Source: Rhodopseudomonas pentothenatexigens (GTDB lineage: Bacteria; Pseudomonadota; Alphaproteobacteria; Rhizobiales; Xanthobacteraceae). Taken from it: a stretch of 64,000 nt of DNA. This document shows positions 1 through 8,982 of the stretch, one piece after another. The notes below the pieces were generated by a model, which was not told where the DNA came from, did no database searches, and saw only the letters and a program-made list of their open reading frames with translations. A program made the position numbers and the translations under genes. The stretch spans positions 1 through 64,000 of the forward strand of contig NZ_UFQQ01000014.1 in assembly GCF_900218015.1 (NCBI RefSeq), in the 5' to 3' direction. Numbering within the stretch: the first letter of the stretch is position 1; the number at the start of each line of letters is the position of its first letter.

Positions 1-121
1 TCGATACAATTGGCACCGGCCCCACGGCGGCATAAAGTCACAAATACCCATCAGCCGCCTCGGCCTGTCCGAGGACAACCTGTTGAGGCTCCACATCTAG
101 GGATCGCCGGCCTGATGGCCA

Positions 122-157
122 AAGGCTTTCACTGGCTTTAAGGCTTTCACTGGCTTT
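122..157. repeat. 18-bp tandem direct repeat, two copies
   Basis: The unit aaggctttcactggcttt occurs twice, head to tail and without mismatch, in the non-coding stretch beyond the 3' end of fliP. The rest of positions 1-243 shows no convincing gene. Function unknown; slippage is the simplest explanation. Confidence 0.8.
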
Positions 158-243
158 GACAGCGCCGCCCGTCATTCAGAGGCGCTCGTGCCAGCGCGCG
201 AATGCCGATGCCAGTGGTTCTCCGTCGTCGGCCCGTCGCCGAA

Positions 244-1011
244 CTACCCGCCGCCGGTGTAGCTCTGCACCAAGCTGCCTGCGACCAGCGACCAGCCGTC
301 GACCAGCACGAAGAAGATCAGCTTGAACGGCAGCGACACCACGACCGGTGGCAACATCATCATGCCCATCGACATCAGGATCGAGGCGACCACCAGGTCG
401 ATGATCAGGAAGGGCAGGAACAGCAGGAAGCCGATCTCGAACGCGCGCTTCAGCTCCGAGATCAGGAACGCCGGCATCAGGATGCGCAGCGACAGTTCCT
501 CCGGCGTCGCCGGCGGCGGTTCGCCGGACAGGTCGAGAAACAGCTTCAGGTCCTTCTCGCGGACGTTCTTCTGCATGAATACCCGCATCGGTCCCGACGC
601 CCGCACCAGCGCGTCGTCGACGCCGATCTCGTTGGCGATCAGCGGCTTGATGCCGTCGTCATAGGCCTTCTGCAGCGTCGGTCCCATCACGAAGGCGGTG
701 AGGAACAGCGCCAGCGCGATGATCACGGCGTTCGGCGGCGCGGTTGCGGTGCCGAGCGCGGTGCGCAGCAGCGACAGCACCACCACGATCCGGGTGAACG
801 ACGTCATCATGATCAGGATCGACGGCGCGATCGACAGCACCGTGAGCAGCGCGATCAACTGGATCGCACGCTCGGTCACGCCGGGGCTGCCCTGGCCGCC
901 GAGGTTGATACTGATGTCCTGAGCCGACGCAGGCGCGATCGCCGCGAGCAGCGCGACGATCAGAACCAGAAAACCAATGAAAACTCTACGCGGGCCTGCC
1001 GAGGCGCTCAC
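244..1011 (-). CDS. fliP: Flagellar biosynthesis protein FliP
   Basis: FliP is a core membrane component of the flagellar type III export gate, forming a ring with FliQ and FliR that passes rod, hook and filament proteins. The 255-residue product has the expected length and layout: a cleavable N-terminal signal segment ending near APASAQ, a hydrophobic stretch with the family-like MMTSFTRIVVVLSLLR block near residue 70, a central hydrophilic loop, and two C-terminal membrane segments with the Met-rich MSMGMMMLPP motif. It overlaps the end of fliO by four bases (ATGA), so the two are probably translationally coupled. The pair runs opposite to the flgB-flhB block, so it likely has its own promoter. 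Family assignment is firm. Confidence 0.97.
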   Translation of the reverse strand: MSASAGPRRVFIGFLVLIVALLAAIAPASAQDISINLGGQGSPGVTERAIQLIALLTVLSIAPSILIMMTSFTRIVVVLSLLRTALGTATAPPNAVIIALALFLTAFVMGPTLQKAYDDGIKPLIANEIGVDDALVRASGPMRVFMQKNVREKDLKLFLDLSGEPPPATPEELSLRILMPAFLISELKRAFEIGFLLFLPFLIIDLVVASILMSMGMMMLPPVVVSLPFKLIFFVLVDGWSLVAGSLVQSYTGGG

Positions 1012-2138
1012 GAAGGCGACTTCGGGCGGCCGAGCAGCGCCGCCATCTCGTCTTCGAGGCTTTCGAAGCCGGTCTTGCCGGCGGCCGGTGCCGCGCTGGC
1101 GGCAGGCGGCTCTTCAGCAGCCGGTTCGGCGGCGCGCGGCGGCAGGGACGGTGCCTCGGGTGCGACCGGCGGCGCCGGCTCGGGAGCGGTGGGCGGCCGG
1201 CGCAGCGCGGCCTCGAGCCGGGTCGCCATCTCGGCGAGATTCTGGTCGGCGGCGGAGAGCGCCGCGGAGGCTGACGCCGCCGGCGCGGCGGCGGCCGGCG
1301 CAGATGGCGGAGCTGCAGACATCTGGGGCGCAGGAGGCGTCGGACGTTCCATGCGAGGCGCGGGCGCCGGTTTGGGTTCGGGACGCGGCGGCCGCGTCAT
1401 CGCCGGTTCGGCGCGCGGGCGGGGCGCCGGATCGATCCGAGGCTCCGGGCGCGGCACCGGGTCGATTCGAGGCTCAGGCCGCGGTGGCTCCGGACGCATG
1501 ATCGGGGGATCGGCCCTCATGATCGGCGGCTCCGCCCTCATGATTGGCGGCTCTGCCCGCTGCATTGGCGGCTCCGCCCGCTGCATCGGCGGCATCGGCG
1601 GTTCTGCACGCGGCAGCGGCGGCATCGGCGGTTCGGGGCGGGCGATCGGTTCCGGCACCAGGCCGGCGAACGGATCGGCCGGACGCCGCTCGGGCATCGC
1701 CGGCGGCGCGCGACGCGGCTCCTCGGCGAACGCTGGTCGCGACGGCCGCGTCGGAATCGGCGGCAGTTCCGGTTGCGGCGGCTCGGCGCTGTCGTCCCAT
1801 TGCCCCGGCTCCGGAGGCGCCAGACGCGGCTCGACGCCGCCCCGGGTCGGCAACTGATCGCGCGACGGGCTGGCGCGGACGATGTTCGGCTCGATCACGA
1901 TGTCGCTGGGCCCGCCGATCATCAGCAGATGCTCGACATTGTCCCGGCGGACCAGCACCAGCCGCCGGCGGCCGTCGACGGCGGCGGCGTCGATCACCGC
2001 CAGCCTCGGCATGCGGCCTCGGCTGGCATTGGTGCCGAGCCGATTGCCGGCGAACCGGCGCACCAGCCAGGCGGCGGCACCGATCAGCGCCAGAACGGCC
2101 AGAAATGCGAGAAAGAACATCAATGGCTGCGATGACAT
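1008..2138 (-). CDS. fliO: FliO-like flagellar biosynthesis protein with long Pro-rich tail
   Basis: FliO is a small membrane protein that assists assembly of the FliP ring. The start is placed at the Met directly before the membrane segment (MSSQPLMFFLAFL); the frame stays open 13 codons upstream but that stretch is not protein-like. Residues 5-28 form one membrane helix, and residues about 45-85 match the FliO domain (RLAVIDAAAVDGRRRLVLVRRDNVEHLLMIGG split over that range). From about residue 110 the protein becomes a Pro/Arg/Glu-rich disordered tail with several near-repeats of AEPPM or AEPPIM. FliO of enteric bacteria is about 120 residues, so roughly 250 residues here are extra. The identification rests on the domain and on the coupled fliP downstream. 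Confidence 0.85.
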   Translation of the reverse strand: MSSQPLMFFLAFLAVLALIGAAAWLVRRFAGNRLGTNASRGRMPRLAVIDAAAVDGRRRLVLVRRDNVEHLLMIGGPSDIVIEPNIVRASPSRDQLPTRGGVEPRLAPPEPGQWDDSAEPPQPELPPIPTRPSRPAFAEEPRRAPPAMPERRPADPFAGLVPEPIARPEPPMPPLPRAEPPMPPMQRAEPPMQRAEPPIMRAEPPIMRADPPIMRPEPPRPEPRIDPVPRPEPRIDPAPRPRAEPAMTRPPRPEPKPAPAPRMERPTPPAPQMSAAPPSAPAAAAPAASASAALSAADQNLAEMATRLEAALRRPPTAPEPAPPVAPEAPSLPPRAAEPAAEEPPAASAAPAAGKTGFESLEDEMAALLGRPKSPS

Positions 2139-2375
2139 GCTGTATCCCCGGCAAACAACGCTGGCGCTCCGGCACAACCCGGAAGCGCCCTTTCCGGAGT
2201 GCGAACGCGACCAGTTGCGGTGGCGCGCGGCGGACCGCTTCGATCCTTCTTAATAATCCCCGGCAAGAACTGCCATCCGATTTTTCTCACAATCCACGAA
2301 TCATGCCGGCCAAGCCCCGATTTTGAGCGAGCGCGGCTGCCGTCGTCGCGTTGGGCCGGCGGCCTCCGGAATCTC

Positions 2376-2391
2376 TTAACCAGTCGTTAAC
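2376..2391 (+). promoter_or_regulatory. Putative CtrA-binding site upstream of flgB
   Basis: TTAA-N7-TTAAC is present exactly (ttaa, seven bases, ttaac), 68 bp before the flgB start. This is the established CtrA consensus of alphaproteobacteria, where CtrA controls flagellar and cell-cycle genes. The kinase gene cckA lies at the end of the same gene block. Binding itself is inferred. Confidence 0.6.
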
Positions 2392-2458
2392 CATAGGGGC
2401 GGCAAATTCTGCCTACCCGGCGGATTCGCGTAGCGGCAAGACCGGGGTGGAGGCCGTC

Positions 2459-2869
2459 ATGCCGATCAATGATCTTCCCACACTGGCGGCGCTGCGTACC
2501 CGGATGCAATGGCATCAGGAGCGGCAACGCGTGCTGGCGGACAACATCGCAAATTCCGACACGCCCGGCTTCAAGCCCCGAGATCTCGTCGAGCCGACCT
2601 TCGATCCGACCGGCCGGCCCGCTGCTGGATCCCCGGTAGGCTCGCTCCCCATGATGCGGACAAGCGCCACTCATATCGCGGCGTCGGGTGGAACCGAGAG
2701 TTTTTCGCCGGATCGGAAGGGCGGCATCCAGACCCGTCCGACCGGCAACGCCGTCAATCTCGAGGACGAAATGCTCAAATTGTCGTCCAACCAGGGCGGC
2801 TACGCCGCCGCCACCGCGCTCTACAGCCGCAGTCTTGGCGTCCTGAAAACCGCCCTCGGCAAGCGCTGA
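2459..2869 (+). CDS. flgB: Flagellar basal-body rod protein FlgB
   Basis: FlgB forms the proximal part of the flagellar rod in the periplasm. The 136-residue product shows the conserved N-terminal motif of rod and hook proteins, here LADNIANSDTPGFKPRDL near residue 25, followed by a variable centre and the C-terminal helix with LEDEMLKLSSNQGGYAAATALYS. The reading frame is open further upstream, but the Met chosen begins the conserved sequence and matches the usual length. It starts the rightward flagellar block flgB-flgC-fliE-fliQ-fliR-flhB and is preceded by a CtrA-type box. Family assignment is firm. Confidence 0.96.
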   Translation: MPINDLPTLAALRTRMQWHQERQRVLADNIANSDTPGFKPRDLVEPTFDPTGRPAAGSPVGSLPMMRTSATHIAASGGTESFSPDRKGGIQTRPTGNAVNLEDEMLKLSSNQGGYAAATALYSRSLGVLKTALGKR

Positions 2870-2892
2870 TTCGGGCCAAGCGGAGAACGACG

Positions 2893-3318
2893 ATGGCTGA
2901 CGATGCAATGGACTTCTCGAGGTCGATGGCAATTGCGACCTCCGGCCTGCGTGCCCAGGCCGGCCGGATGCGGGTGATCTCGGAAAACATCGCCAACGCC
3001 GATTCGACCGCGCAGGCCCCGGGCGGCGATCCGTATCGCCGCAAGGTGCCGACCTTCACCTCGGCGCTCGACCGTTCGCTCGACGCCCGGGTGGTGGCGC
3101 TCGGCCGGGTCAAGCCGGATACCTCGGCGTTTCGCGTCAAATACGAGCCGACCAATCCGGCCGCCGACGCCAACGGCAACGTCAAGTATCCCAACGTCAA
3201 TCCGGTGATCGAAATGACCGACATGCGCGATGCGCAGCGGTCCTACGAGGCCAACCTCAACGTCATCAGCGCGACCCGGCGGATGATCCAGCGCACCCTC
3301 GACATTCTCAAATCCTGA
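2893..3318 (+). CDS. flgC: Flagellar basal-body rod protein FlgC
   Basis: FlgC is a proximal rod protein assembled with FlgB and FlgF. The 141-residue product carries the rod-family N-terminal signature (GLRAQAGRMRVISENIANADS, split around residue 25) and the C-terminal conserved segment VNPVIEMTDMRDAQRSYEAN followed by a terminal helix ending in LDILKS. It starts 23 bp after flgB with an AG-rich ribosome site (ggagaacgacg). An extended open frame upstream overlaps flgB and is not used. Same operon as flgB and fliE. Confidence 0.96.
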   Translation: MADDAMDFSRSMAIATSGLRAQAGRMRVISENIANADSTAQAPGGDPYRRKVPTFTSALDRSLDARVVALGRVKPDTSAFRVKYEPTNPAADANGNVKYPNVNPVIEMTDMRDAQRSYEANLNVISATRRMIQRTLDILKS

Positions 3319-3353
3319 TCCGCCTCTTCAGCATCGCACCAGGACAGTGACTC

Positions 3354-3659
3354 ATGGCCTCCCCGATTTCCGCAGCAAATGCCTATGCGAGCCTCGCCCG
3401 TCTGGCCAAGCCGACGGGCGCCGACAAAGCGGGCCAGGATGCCCCGTCGTTCGGCAATCTGGTCAAACAGGCGATGGACAGCGTGCTCGATTCCGGCCGC
3501 AAGTCCGACGCTCAGTCGATGGCGATGGCGTCCGGCAAATCCAACGTCATGGACGTGGTGACTGCGGTTGCCGAAACCGATGTCGCGGTGTCGACGCTGG
3601 TGTCGGTGCGTGACCGGGTGATCCAGTCCTACGAAGAAATCATGCGGATGCCGATCTGA
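3354..3659 (+). CDS. fliE: Flagellar hook-basal body complex protein FliE
   Basis: FliE links the MS ring to the rod. The product has 101 residues, typical for the family, with an N-terminal variable part, a centre containing FGNLVKQAMDSVLDSGRKSD, and the conserved C-terminal half NVMDVVTAVAETDVAVSTLV followed by RDRVIQSYEEIMRMPI, which is diagnostic for FliE. It follows flgC by 35 bp and probably belongs to the same transcript. A palindromic intergenic repeat separates it from fliQ. Confidence 0.95.
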   Translation: MASPISAANAYASLARLAKPTGADKAGQDAPSFGNLVKQAMDSVLDSGRKSDAQSMAMASGKSNVMDVVTAVAETDVAVSTLVSVRDRVIQSYEEIMRMPI

Positions 3660-3692
3660 TCCGCGAAGCGGGCGCGACGGTCGTTCATCGTC

Positions 3693-3780
3693 GTCATGCC
3701 CGGCCTTGTGCCGGGCATCCACGCCGCACCGACGGCGCCGCGAACAAGACGTGGATGGCCGGGACGAGCCCGGCCATGAC
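3693..3780. repeat. Palindromic intergenic repeat, GCCGGGC family
   Basis: The left arm gtcatgcccggccttgtgcc and the right arm ending gagcccggccatgac form a long imperfect palindrome in the fliE-fliQ gap. Related copies lie at 34444-34532 and 62983-63070. Each sits in a gap between same-direction or convergent genes. Could form a hairpin in mRNA. Confidence 0.8.
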
Positions 3781-3804
3781 GGGCAAATCCAAAGGAATAG
3801 CGAA

Positions 3805-4068
3805 ATGACCGGCCCCGAGACCCTCGACGTCGCCCGCGATGCGATCTGGACCATCGTGGTGGTGTCGGCGCCGCTGATGGTGGTCGGCCTGGTGGTCGGC
3901 GTCGCGGTGTCGCTGGTGCAGGCCCTGACGCAGATCCAGGAACAGACCCTGGTGTTCGTGCCGAAAATCCTGGCGATGTTCCTCACGCTGGTGCTGGCGC
4001 TACCGTTCATGGCCGACGCGCTGTATTCGCAGATGCTCCGGATCTCGTCGCGAATCATCGGCGGTTGA
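3805..4068 (+). CDS. fliQ: Flagellar biosynthesis protein FliQ
   Basis: FliQ is a small two-helix membrane protein of the flagellar export gate. The 87-residue product has the expected size. It starts with the acidic MTGPETLDVARDAIW segment and contains the family motif VQALTQIQEQTLVFVPKILA between two hydrophobic helices (about residues 17-40 and 53-75). The annotated Met follows the palindromic repeat and is preceded by aaaggaatag. FliQ, FliR and FlhB follow in order, as in other flagellar systems. Confidence 0.96.
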   Translation: MTGPETLDVARDAIWTIVVVSAPLMVVGLVVGVAVSLVQALTQIQEQTLVFVPKILAMFLTLVLALPFMADALYSQMLRISSRIIGG

Positions 4069-4177
4069 CGCATGATCGGAGCCCGCGCCGCGTCGCCGGT
4101 CGTGTCCACCGTCGTCCCCATGGGCGGCGGTCGCGTGGACAAGGCCGGCGTGCGCCGCTCCGAGCCAGATTGCCGCG

Positions 4178-4945
4178 ATGCGCATCGACCTGACGTTCCT
4201 GCCGGCGCTCGCCGCCGCCTTCATGCTGGTGTTCGCCCGCATCGGCGCGATGGTGATGCTGATGCCCGCGCTCGGCGAGAGCAACATTCCGACCCGTATC
4301 AAGCTGTCGATCGCGCTGCTGCTGACGCTGATCATGCTGCCGCTGCACCGCTCGGCCTATCAGGTCGACATGTCGTCGCTGACGCCGATGCTGGTGCTGT
4401 TGCTGCAGGAGATCGCGGTCGGCATCGTGCTCGGCGCCACTGCGCGGGTGACGCTGTCGGCGCTCCAGGTCGCCGGCGCGGTGATCGCGCAGCAGCTCGG
4501 ACTGGGCTTCGTGTCGGCGGTCGATCCGACCCAGGGCCAGCAGGGCGTTCTGGTCGGCAATTTTCTGACGTTGCTCGGCGTGACGCTGCTGCTCGCCACC
4601 GACATGCATTTTCTGGTGATCCAGGCGCTGAGCGACAGCTACAAGGTGTTTGCGCCGGGCGAACTGCTCAACACCGGCGACGTCGCGGCGCTGGCCACCA
4701 AGGCGTTTGCCGCCGCCTTCAAGCTCGGCCTGCAATTGTCGGCGCCGTTCCTGGTGTTCGGCCTGGTGTTCAACATCGGCCTCGGCGTGCTGGCGCGGCT
4801 GATGCCGCAGATGCAGGTGTATTTCGTCGGCGTACCGCTGTCGATCGTGATCGGCTTCATCGTGCTCGCGGTGGTGCTGACCACGATGATGGGCGCCTTC
4901 CTCGGGTATTTCGGCGGCGTGATGCACGATCTGATGCCACGCTGA
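4178..4945 (+). CDS. fliR: Flagellar biosynthesis protein FliR
   Basis: FliR is an integral membrane component of the export gate. The product is 255 residues long, the usual size, with about six hydrophobic segments. Conserved family features include the N-terminal FARIGAMVMLMPALGE segment near residue 22, the IAVGIVLGATARV stretch near residue 90, and the central loop with GLGFVSAVDPTQGQQ near residue 110. It lies 109 bp after fliQ and 26 bp before flhB. Confidence 0.96.
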   Translation: MRIDLTFLPALAAAFMLVFARIGAMVMLMPALGESNIPTRIKLSIALLLTLIMLPLHRSAYQVDMSSLTPMLVLLLQEIAVGIVLGATARVTLSALQVAGAVIAQQLGLGFVSAVDPTQGQQGVLVGNFLTLLGVTLLLATDMHFLVIQALSDSYKVFAPGELLNTGDVAALATKAFAAAFKLGLQLSAPFLVFGLVFNIGLGVLARLMPQMQVYFVGVPLSIVIGFIVLAVVLTTMMGAFLGYFGGVMHDLMPR

Positions 4946-4971
4946 CGCTCGGCGTCGTTCGGAGCTGAACG

Positions 4972-6045
4972 ATGTCCGAGGACAGCGACGAGAAAACAGA
5001 AGAGCCGACACAAAAGAAACTCGACGATGCGCTCAAGCGCGGCGACGTCGTCAAGAGCCAGGAGGTCGGCACCTGGTTCCTGATGGCCGGCGCGACGCTG
5101 GTGCTGTCGTCGTTTCACGAGTCGATCGGGGTCGGCATCCTCGCCCCGTTGCGCAATTTGATCGAAAAGTCCTGGATGCTGCGGGTCGACGGCGACGGCT
5201 TGATCGCCCTTGCCAAGAGCCTGTCCTACGCGACGCTGGCGGCGGTCGGCATTCCGCTGTTGATGCTGATGCTGGTGGCGATCGCCGGCAATATGATCCA
5301 GCATCGCCTGGTGTTCTCGGCCGAGTCGCTGACGCCGAAATTCAGCAAGCTGTCGCCGCTCGAAGGCGCCAAGCGGCTGTTCGGCAAGCAGGCGCTGGCG
5401 AACTTCCTCAAGGGCCTTTTCAAGGTGGTGGCGCTCGGCGTCGTGATGGTCGCGGTGCTGTATCCGGAGCACGACCGCCTCGACGCGCTGCTGACGATGG
5501 ACGTCGCCTCGCTGCTCGGCGTCACCGTGGCATTGACGCTGAAGCTGCTCGGCGCGGTGGTGGCGATGCTGGCTTTCGTCGCGGTCGGCGACTACTTTTT
5601 CCAGTATCGGCAGTGGCATGAGCGGCAGAAGATGTCGCTGCAGGAGATCAAGGACGAGTTCAAGCAGTCCGAAGGCGATCCCCACATCAAGGGCCGGCTG
5701 CGGCAACTGCGCTATCAGCGGATGAAGACGCGAATGATGGCGGCGGTGCCGGGCGCCTCGGTGGTGATCACCAACCCGACCCACTTTTCGGTGGCGCTGA
5801 AATACGAGCGCGGCATGTCGGCGCCGATCTGCGTCGCCAAGGGCGTCGACGCGGTGGCGCTCAAGATCCGGGAAGTGGCGAAGGAGCACGACGTGCCGAT
5901 CGTCGAGAACGTGCCGCTGGCGCGCGCGCTGTACGCCACCGTCGAGATCGAGGACGAGATCCCGGTCGAGCACTACCAGGCCGTCGCCGAGGTGATCGGC
6001 TATGTGATGAACCTGAAGCGGGCCTGGTCCGGCCGCAGCAATTGA
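4972..6045 (+). CDS. flhB: Flagellar biosynthesis protein FlhB, export switch protein
   Basis: FlhB is the membrane protein that switches export from rod/hook to filament substrates after cleaving itself. The 357-residue product opens with the charged family signature DEKTEEPTQKKLDDALKRGD. It has four membrane segments within residues 28-215, then a cytoplasmic domain. The autocleavage motif NPTH is present (Asn268-Pro269 by this start) within VVITNPTHFSVALKYERGM. The C-terminal part matches the family (PIVENVPLARALYATVEIEDEIP split over that region). Last flagellar gene of this block; cckA follows in the same direction. Confidence 0.97.
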   Translation: MSEDSDEKTEEPTQKKLDDALKRGDVVKSQEVGTWFLMAGATLVLSSFHESIGVGILAPLRNLIEKSWMLRVDGDGLIALAKSLSYATLAAVGIPLLMLMLVAIAGNMIQHRLVFSAESLTPKFSKLSPLEGAKRLFGKQALANFLKGLFKVVALGVVMVAVLYPEHDRLDALLTMDVASLLGVTVALTLKLLGAVVAMLAFVAVGDYFFQYRQWHERQKMSLQEIKDEFKQSEGDPHIKGRLRQLRYQRMKTRMMAAVPGASVVITNPTHFSVALKYERGMSAPICVAKGVDAVALKIREVAKEHDVPIVENVPLARALYATVEIEDEIPVEHYQAVAEVIGYVMNLKRAWSGRSN

Positions 6046-6235
6046 GACGGACGATGATCGGGCCGCAAAGGTCGGGCGAAGCGGCACGCCGCCCACGCAG
6101 CGCGGCCCTCCGAAACCGCTGCGGCGTCGCCGGGAAGCGGTTGGGCAGAGGATGTACTTGCGTTTCCGGCCGCGATTCAGGCAGGTGGAGCCGCGCCGCC
6201 GGGTGCCTGGCGGGCGAGGGACCGGTTCGGTGACC

Positions 6236-8800
6236 ATGACCATCAACGACCATCAGGCTCCGTCGGAGCCGCAGCCGGCATCGCCGGAGCCGGCTCGCCG
6301 CGGCGGCAGCATCGCGCTGGTGCTGCTGCTCGCCGGCGCCATCGTGGCGGCGGCCGTGGCGTTCATGACGCTCGGCCGCACCGAGGCGCAGCCTTATATC
6401 CTCGGCCTGTTGGCGCTGCTGGCGATGGTCGGGCTGTTCATGCTGTTCGCCTTCGCGGCCGGCATCATCGGCTTTGCCGACCGCGCCGCCGAGGACCCGA
6501 TCCTGCGCGCGATCCCCGAAAACGCCTTCGACGGCATCGCGGTGACCGACGCCGGCGGCCACGTCGTCTATGCCAATTCGACCTATCTGGCGCTGACCGG
6601 AGCGGCGGCGATGCAGGACGTCCGCCCGGTGGAGCGGGTGTTCATCGGCAATCCCGACGTCTCCGAGGCGGTGTTCCGGCTGCTCAAGGCGGCGCGCGAG
6701 GGCCGGCGGCTGCAGGAGGAGGTGCGGGTCGCCGGCGCCGACGGCAGCCAGGGCCGCTGGATGCGGCTGCGGGTGCGCCCGCTCGGCACCAGCAAGCGCG
6801 AAGCGCGGCAGACGGTGTGGTCGATCGCCGACATCACCCGCGACCGCGAGCGCCAGGAGGACGTGTTCCAGACCCTGCAGCACGCCATCGAATATCTCGA
6901 CCATGCCCCTTGCGGGTTCTTCTCGGTCAATCCGGCGGGCAATCTGGTCTACGTCAACGCCACGCTGGCCAACTGGCTCGACCACGACCTCGCCGAGATC
7001 GGCTCCGGCGGCCTGAAGCTGTCCGACGTGGTCTCCGGCGACGGTGCCGCGCTGCTCACCTCGATCGTGCCCGAACCGGGCAAGGTGAAGACCGAAGTGT
7101 TCGACATCGACCTGAAGAAGCGCGGCGGCCAGACCGTGCCGGTCCGCCTGTATCACAAGCTGGCGTTCGGCGCCGACGGCACCCCCGGGCCATCGCGCAC
7201 GCTGGTGATCAGCCGCGCCCGCGACGATCGGCTCGATCCGCAGCGCGCCGCCGAGATCCGCTTCATGCGGTTCTTCGATCAGACGCCGATGGCGATCGCG
7301 ACCGTCGACAAAGCCGGAGCGGTGGTGCGGGCCAATGCCAGGCTCGCCAAGCTGGCGCAGAGCCTCGATCCAGCCGGCGCCGCGGCGTCGAAATCGATCC
7401 TCGCGGCGGCCTCGGCGCGCGATCGCGCGGTGCTGGCGGGCGCGATCGAGCAGGCTGCCAAGGGCCAGGCCGACATCGCGCCGGTCGAGGTGATGCTCGA
7501 CAGCGCCAAGGAGCGTTGGGGCCAGTTCTTCGTCACTGCGGTGGCCGACGAGACCGACAACGAGGCGGCGATCGTCCACATGCTGGAGACCACCGAGCGC
7601 CGCGCGCTGGAGAACCAGGTCAACCAGGCGCAGAAGATGGACACCATCGGCCAGCTCGCCGGCGGCATAGCGCACGACTTCAACAACGTGCTGTCGGCCA
7701 TCATGATGGCCAACGACTTCCTTCTGAACGCGCACAAGCCGACCGATCCGTCGTTCCAGGACATCATGCAGATCAAGCAGAACGCCACCCGCGCCGCGAC
7801 CCTGGTGCGGCAGCTCCTGGCGTTCTCGCGCAAGCAGACGCTGCGCCCGCAGGTGCTCGACCTCGGCGAGGCGCTGACCGACATCGACCGGCTGCTGAAG
7901 CGGCTGATCGGCGAGAAGATCTCGCTGGAGATGCAGCACGGCCGCGATCTGTGGCGGACCAAGGCCGACGTCTCGCAATTCGAGCAGGTGATCGTCAATC
8001 TCGCCGTCAATGCCCGCGACGCGATGCCGGACGGCGGCAAGCTGACGATCCGCACCGCCAACGTCACGGCATCCGCGGCCTCGCAACTAGGCCACAACGG
8101 CATGCCGGCAGCCGACTATGTCTGCGTCGAAGTCTCCGACACCGGAACCGGCATCCCGCCGGAGATCGTCGACAAGATCTTCGAGCCGTTCTTCTCGACC
8201 AAGGAGGTCGGCAAGGGCACCGGGCTCGGACTGTCGACGGTGTACGGTATCATCAAGCAGACCGGCGGCTTCGTGTATGTCGATTCGGAAATCGGCAAGG
8301 GCACCACGTTCCGCATCTATTTGCCGCGTCATGAAGCGGCGGCCGAGCCCCAGCCGGAGGCACACGCCGCTGGCGGCGCTGCGCCCGAGGCGACGCCGGC
8401 CGCAGCCAAGCCGCGCGCCGACCTGACCGGGCAGGGCACCATTCTGCTGGTCGAAGACGAGGAGGGGCTGCGCTCGCTCAACGCCCGCGGCTTGCGCTCG
8501 CGCGGCTATCAGGTGATCGAAGCCTCGAATGGCGTCGAGGCGTTGGAGGAGTTCGACGCGCATGGCGGCGAAGTCGACCTCGTCGTCTCCGACGTGGTGA
8601 TGCCGGAGATGGACGGTCCGACGCTGCTGAAGGCGATGCGCGGCCGCAACCCTGAACTGAAGATCATCTTCGTGTCCGGCTACGCCGAGGACGCGTTCGA
8701 AAAGAGCCTGCCGGACAACGAGCAATTCGCCTTCCTGGCCAAACCGTTCGCGCTCAGCGCGCTGGTCGCCAAGGTGAAGGAAACGATGGAGTCGAATTGA
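6236..8800 (+). CDS. cckA: Cell-cycle hybrid histidine kinase CckA
   Basis: CckA phosphorylates the phosphotransferase ChpT, which in turn activates the master regulator CtrA. The 854-residue product has two membrane helices near residues 20-75 and PAS-like regions between about 95 and 455. The dimerisation H-box QLAGGIAHDFNNVLSAIM carries the phosphorylated His at residue 480. An ATPase domain follows with DTGTGIPPEI and STKEVGKGTGLGLSTVYGI, then a C-terminal receiver with Asp786 in VSDVVMPEMDG. A GTG two codons upstream is an alternative start; the longer open frame upstream looks random. Position directly after flhB agrees with other Rhizobiales. The name is based on domain order and motifs. 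Confidence 0.93.
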   Translation: MTINDHQAPSEPQPASPEPARRGGSIALVLLLAGAIVAAAVAFMTLGRTEAQPYILGLLALLAMVGLFMLFAFAAGIIGFADRAAEDPILRAIPENAFDGIAVTDAGGHVVYANSTYLALTGAAAMQDVRPVERVFIGNPDVSEAVFRLLKAAREGRRLQEEVRVAGADGSQGRWMRLRVRPLGTSKREARQTVWSIADITRDRERQEDVFQTLQHAIEYLDHAPCGFFSVNPAGNLVYVNATLANWLDHDLAEIGSGGLKLSDVVSGDGAALLTSIVPEPGKVKTEVFDIDLKKRGGQTVPVRLYHKLAFGADGTPGPSRTLVISRARDDRLDPQRAAEIRFMRFFDQTPMAIATVDKAGAVVRANARLAKLAQSLDPAGAAASKSILAAASARDRAVLAGAIEQAAKGQADIAPVEVMLDSAKERWGQFFVTAVADETDNEAAIVHMLETTERRALENQVNQAQKMDTIGQLAGGIAHDFNNVLSAIMMANDFLLNAHKPTDPSFQDIMQIKQNATRAATLVRQLLAFSRKQTLRPQVLDLGEALTDIDRLLKRLIGEKISLEMQHGRDLWRTKADVSQFEQVIVNLAVNARDAMPDGGKLTIRTANVTASAASQLGHNGMPAADYVCVEVSDTGTGIPPEIVDKIFEPFFSTKEVGKGTGLGLSTVYGIIKQTGGFVYVDSEIGKGTTFRIYLPRHEAAAEPQPEAHAAGGAAPEATPAAAKPRADLTGQGTILLVEDEEGLRSLNARGLRSRGYQVIEASNGVEALEEFDAHGGEVDLVVSDVVMPEMDGPTLLKAMRGRNPELKIIFVSGYAEDAFEKSLPDNEQFAFLAKPFALSALVAKVKETMESN

Positions 8801-8982
8801 AGCGCGGGCGCCGGTTCGCAGGCCCGCGGCGCAGCGGCGTCGTCGACCCGGCGCGACCGGCCATCGCGGTGACGATCGCCTCGATACGCCAGCAATACAA
8901 TCTTCACAGTCGAAGACTTAGGAGTGCGTATCAATCCCGCTGATCCGCGCGCTCCCGGGAGGGGCGCCAAGCCCGGAGAACG

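Noticed and set aside
202-1857. Long plus-strand frame (551 codons) across fliP and fliO
   Set aside because: It lies antisense to two recognised genes and its sequence is low-complexity His/Arg/Gly-rich, the usual result of high-GC codon bias on the opposite strand.
5861-8086. 741-codon minus-strand frame opposite flhB and cckA
   Set aside because: Shadow of cckA; no recognisable domains and extreme His/Arg content.
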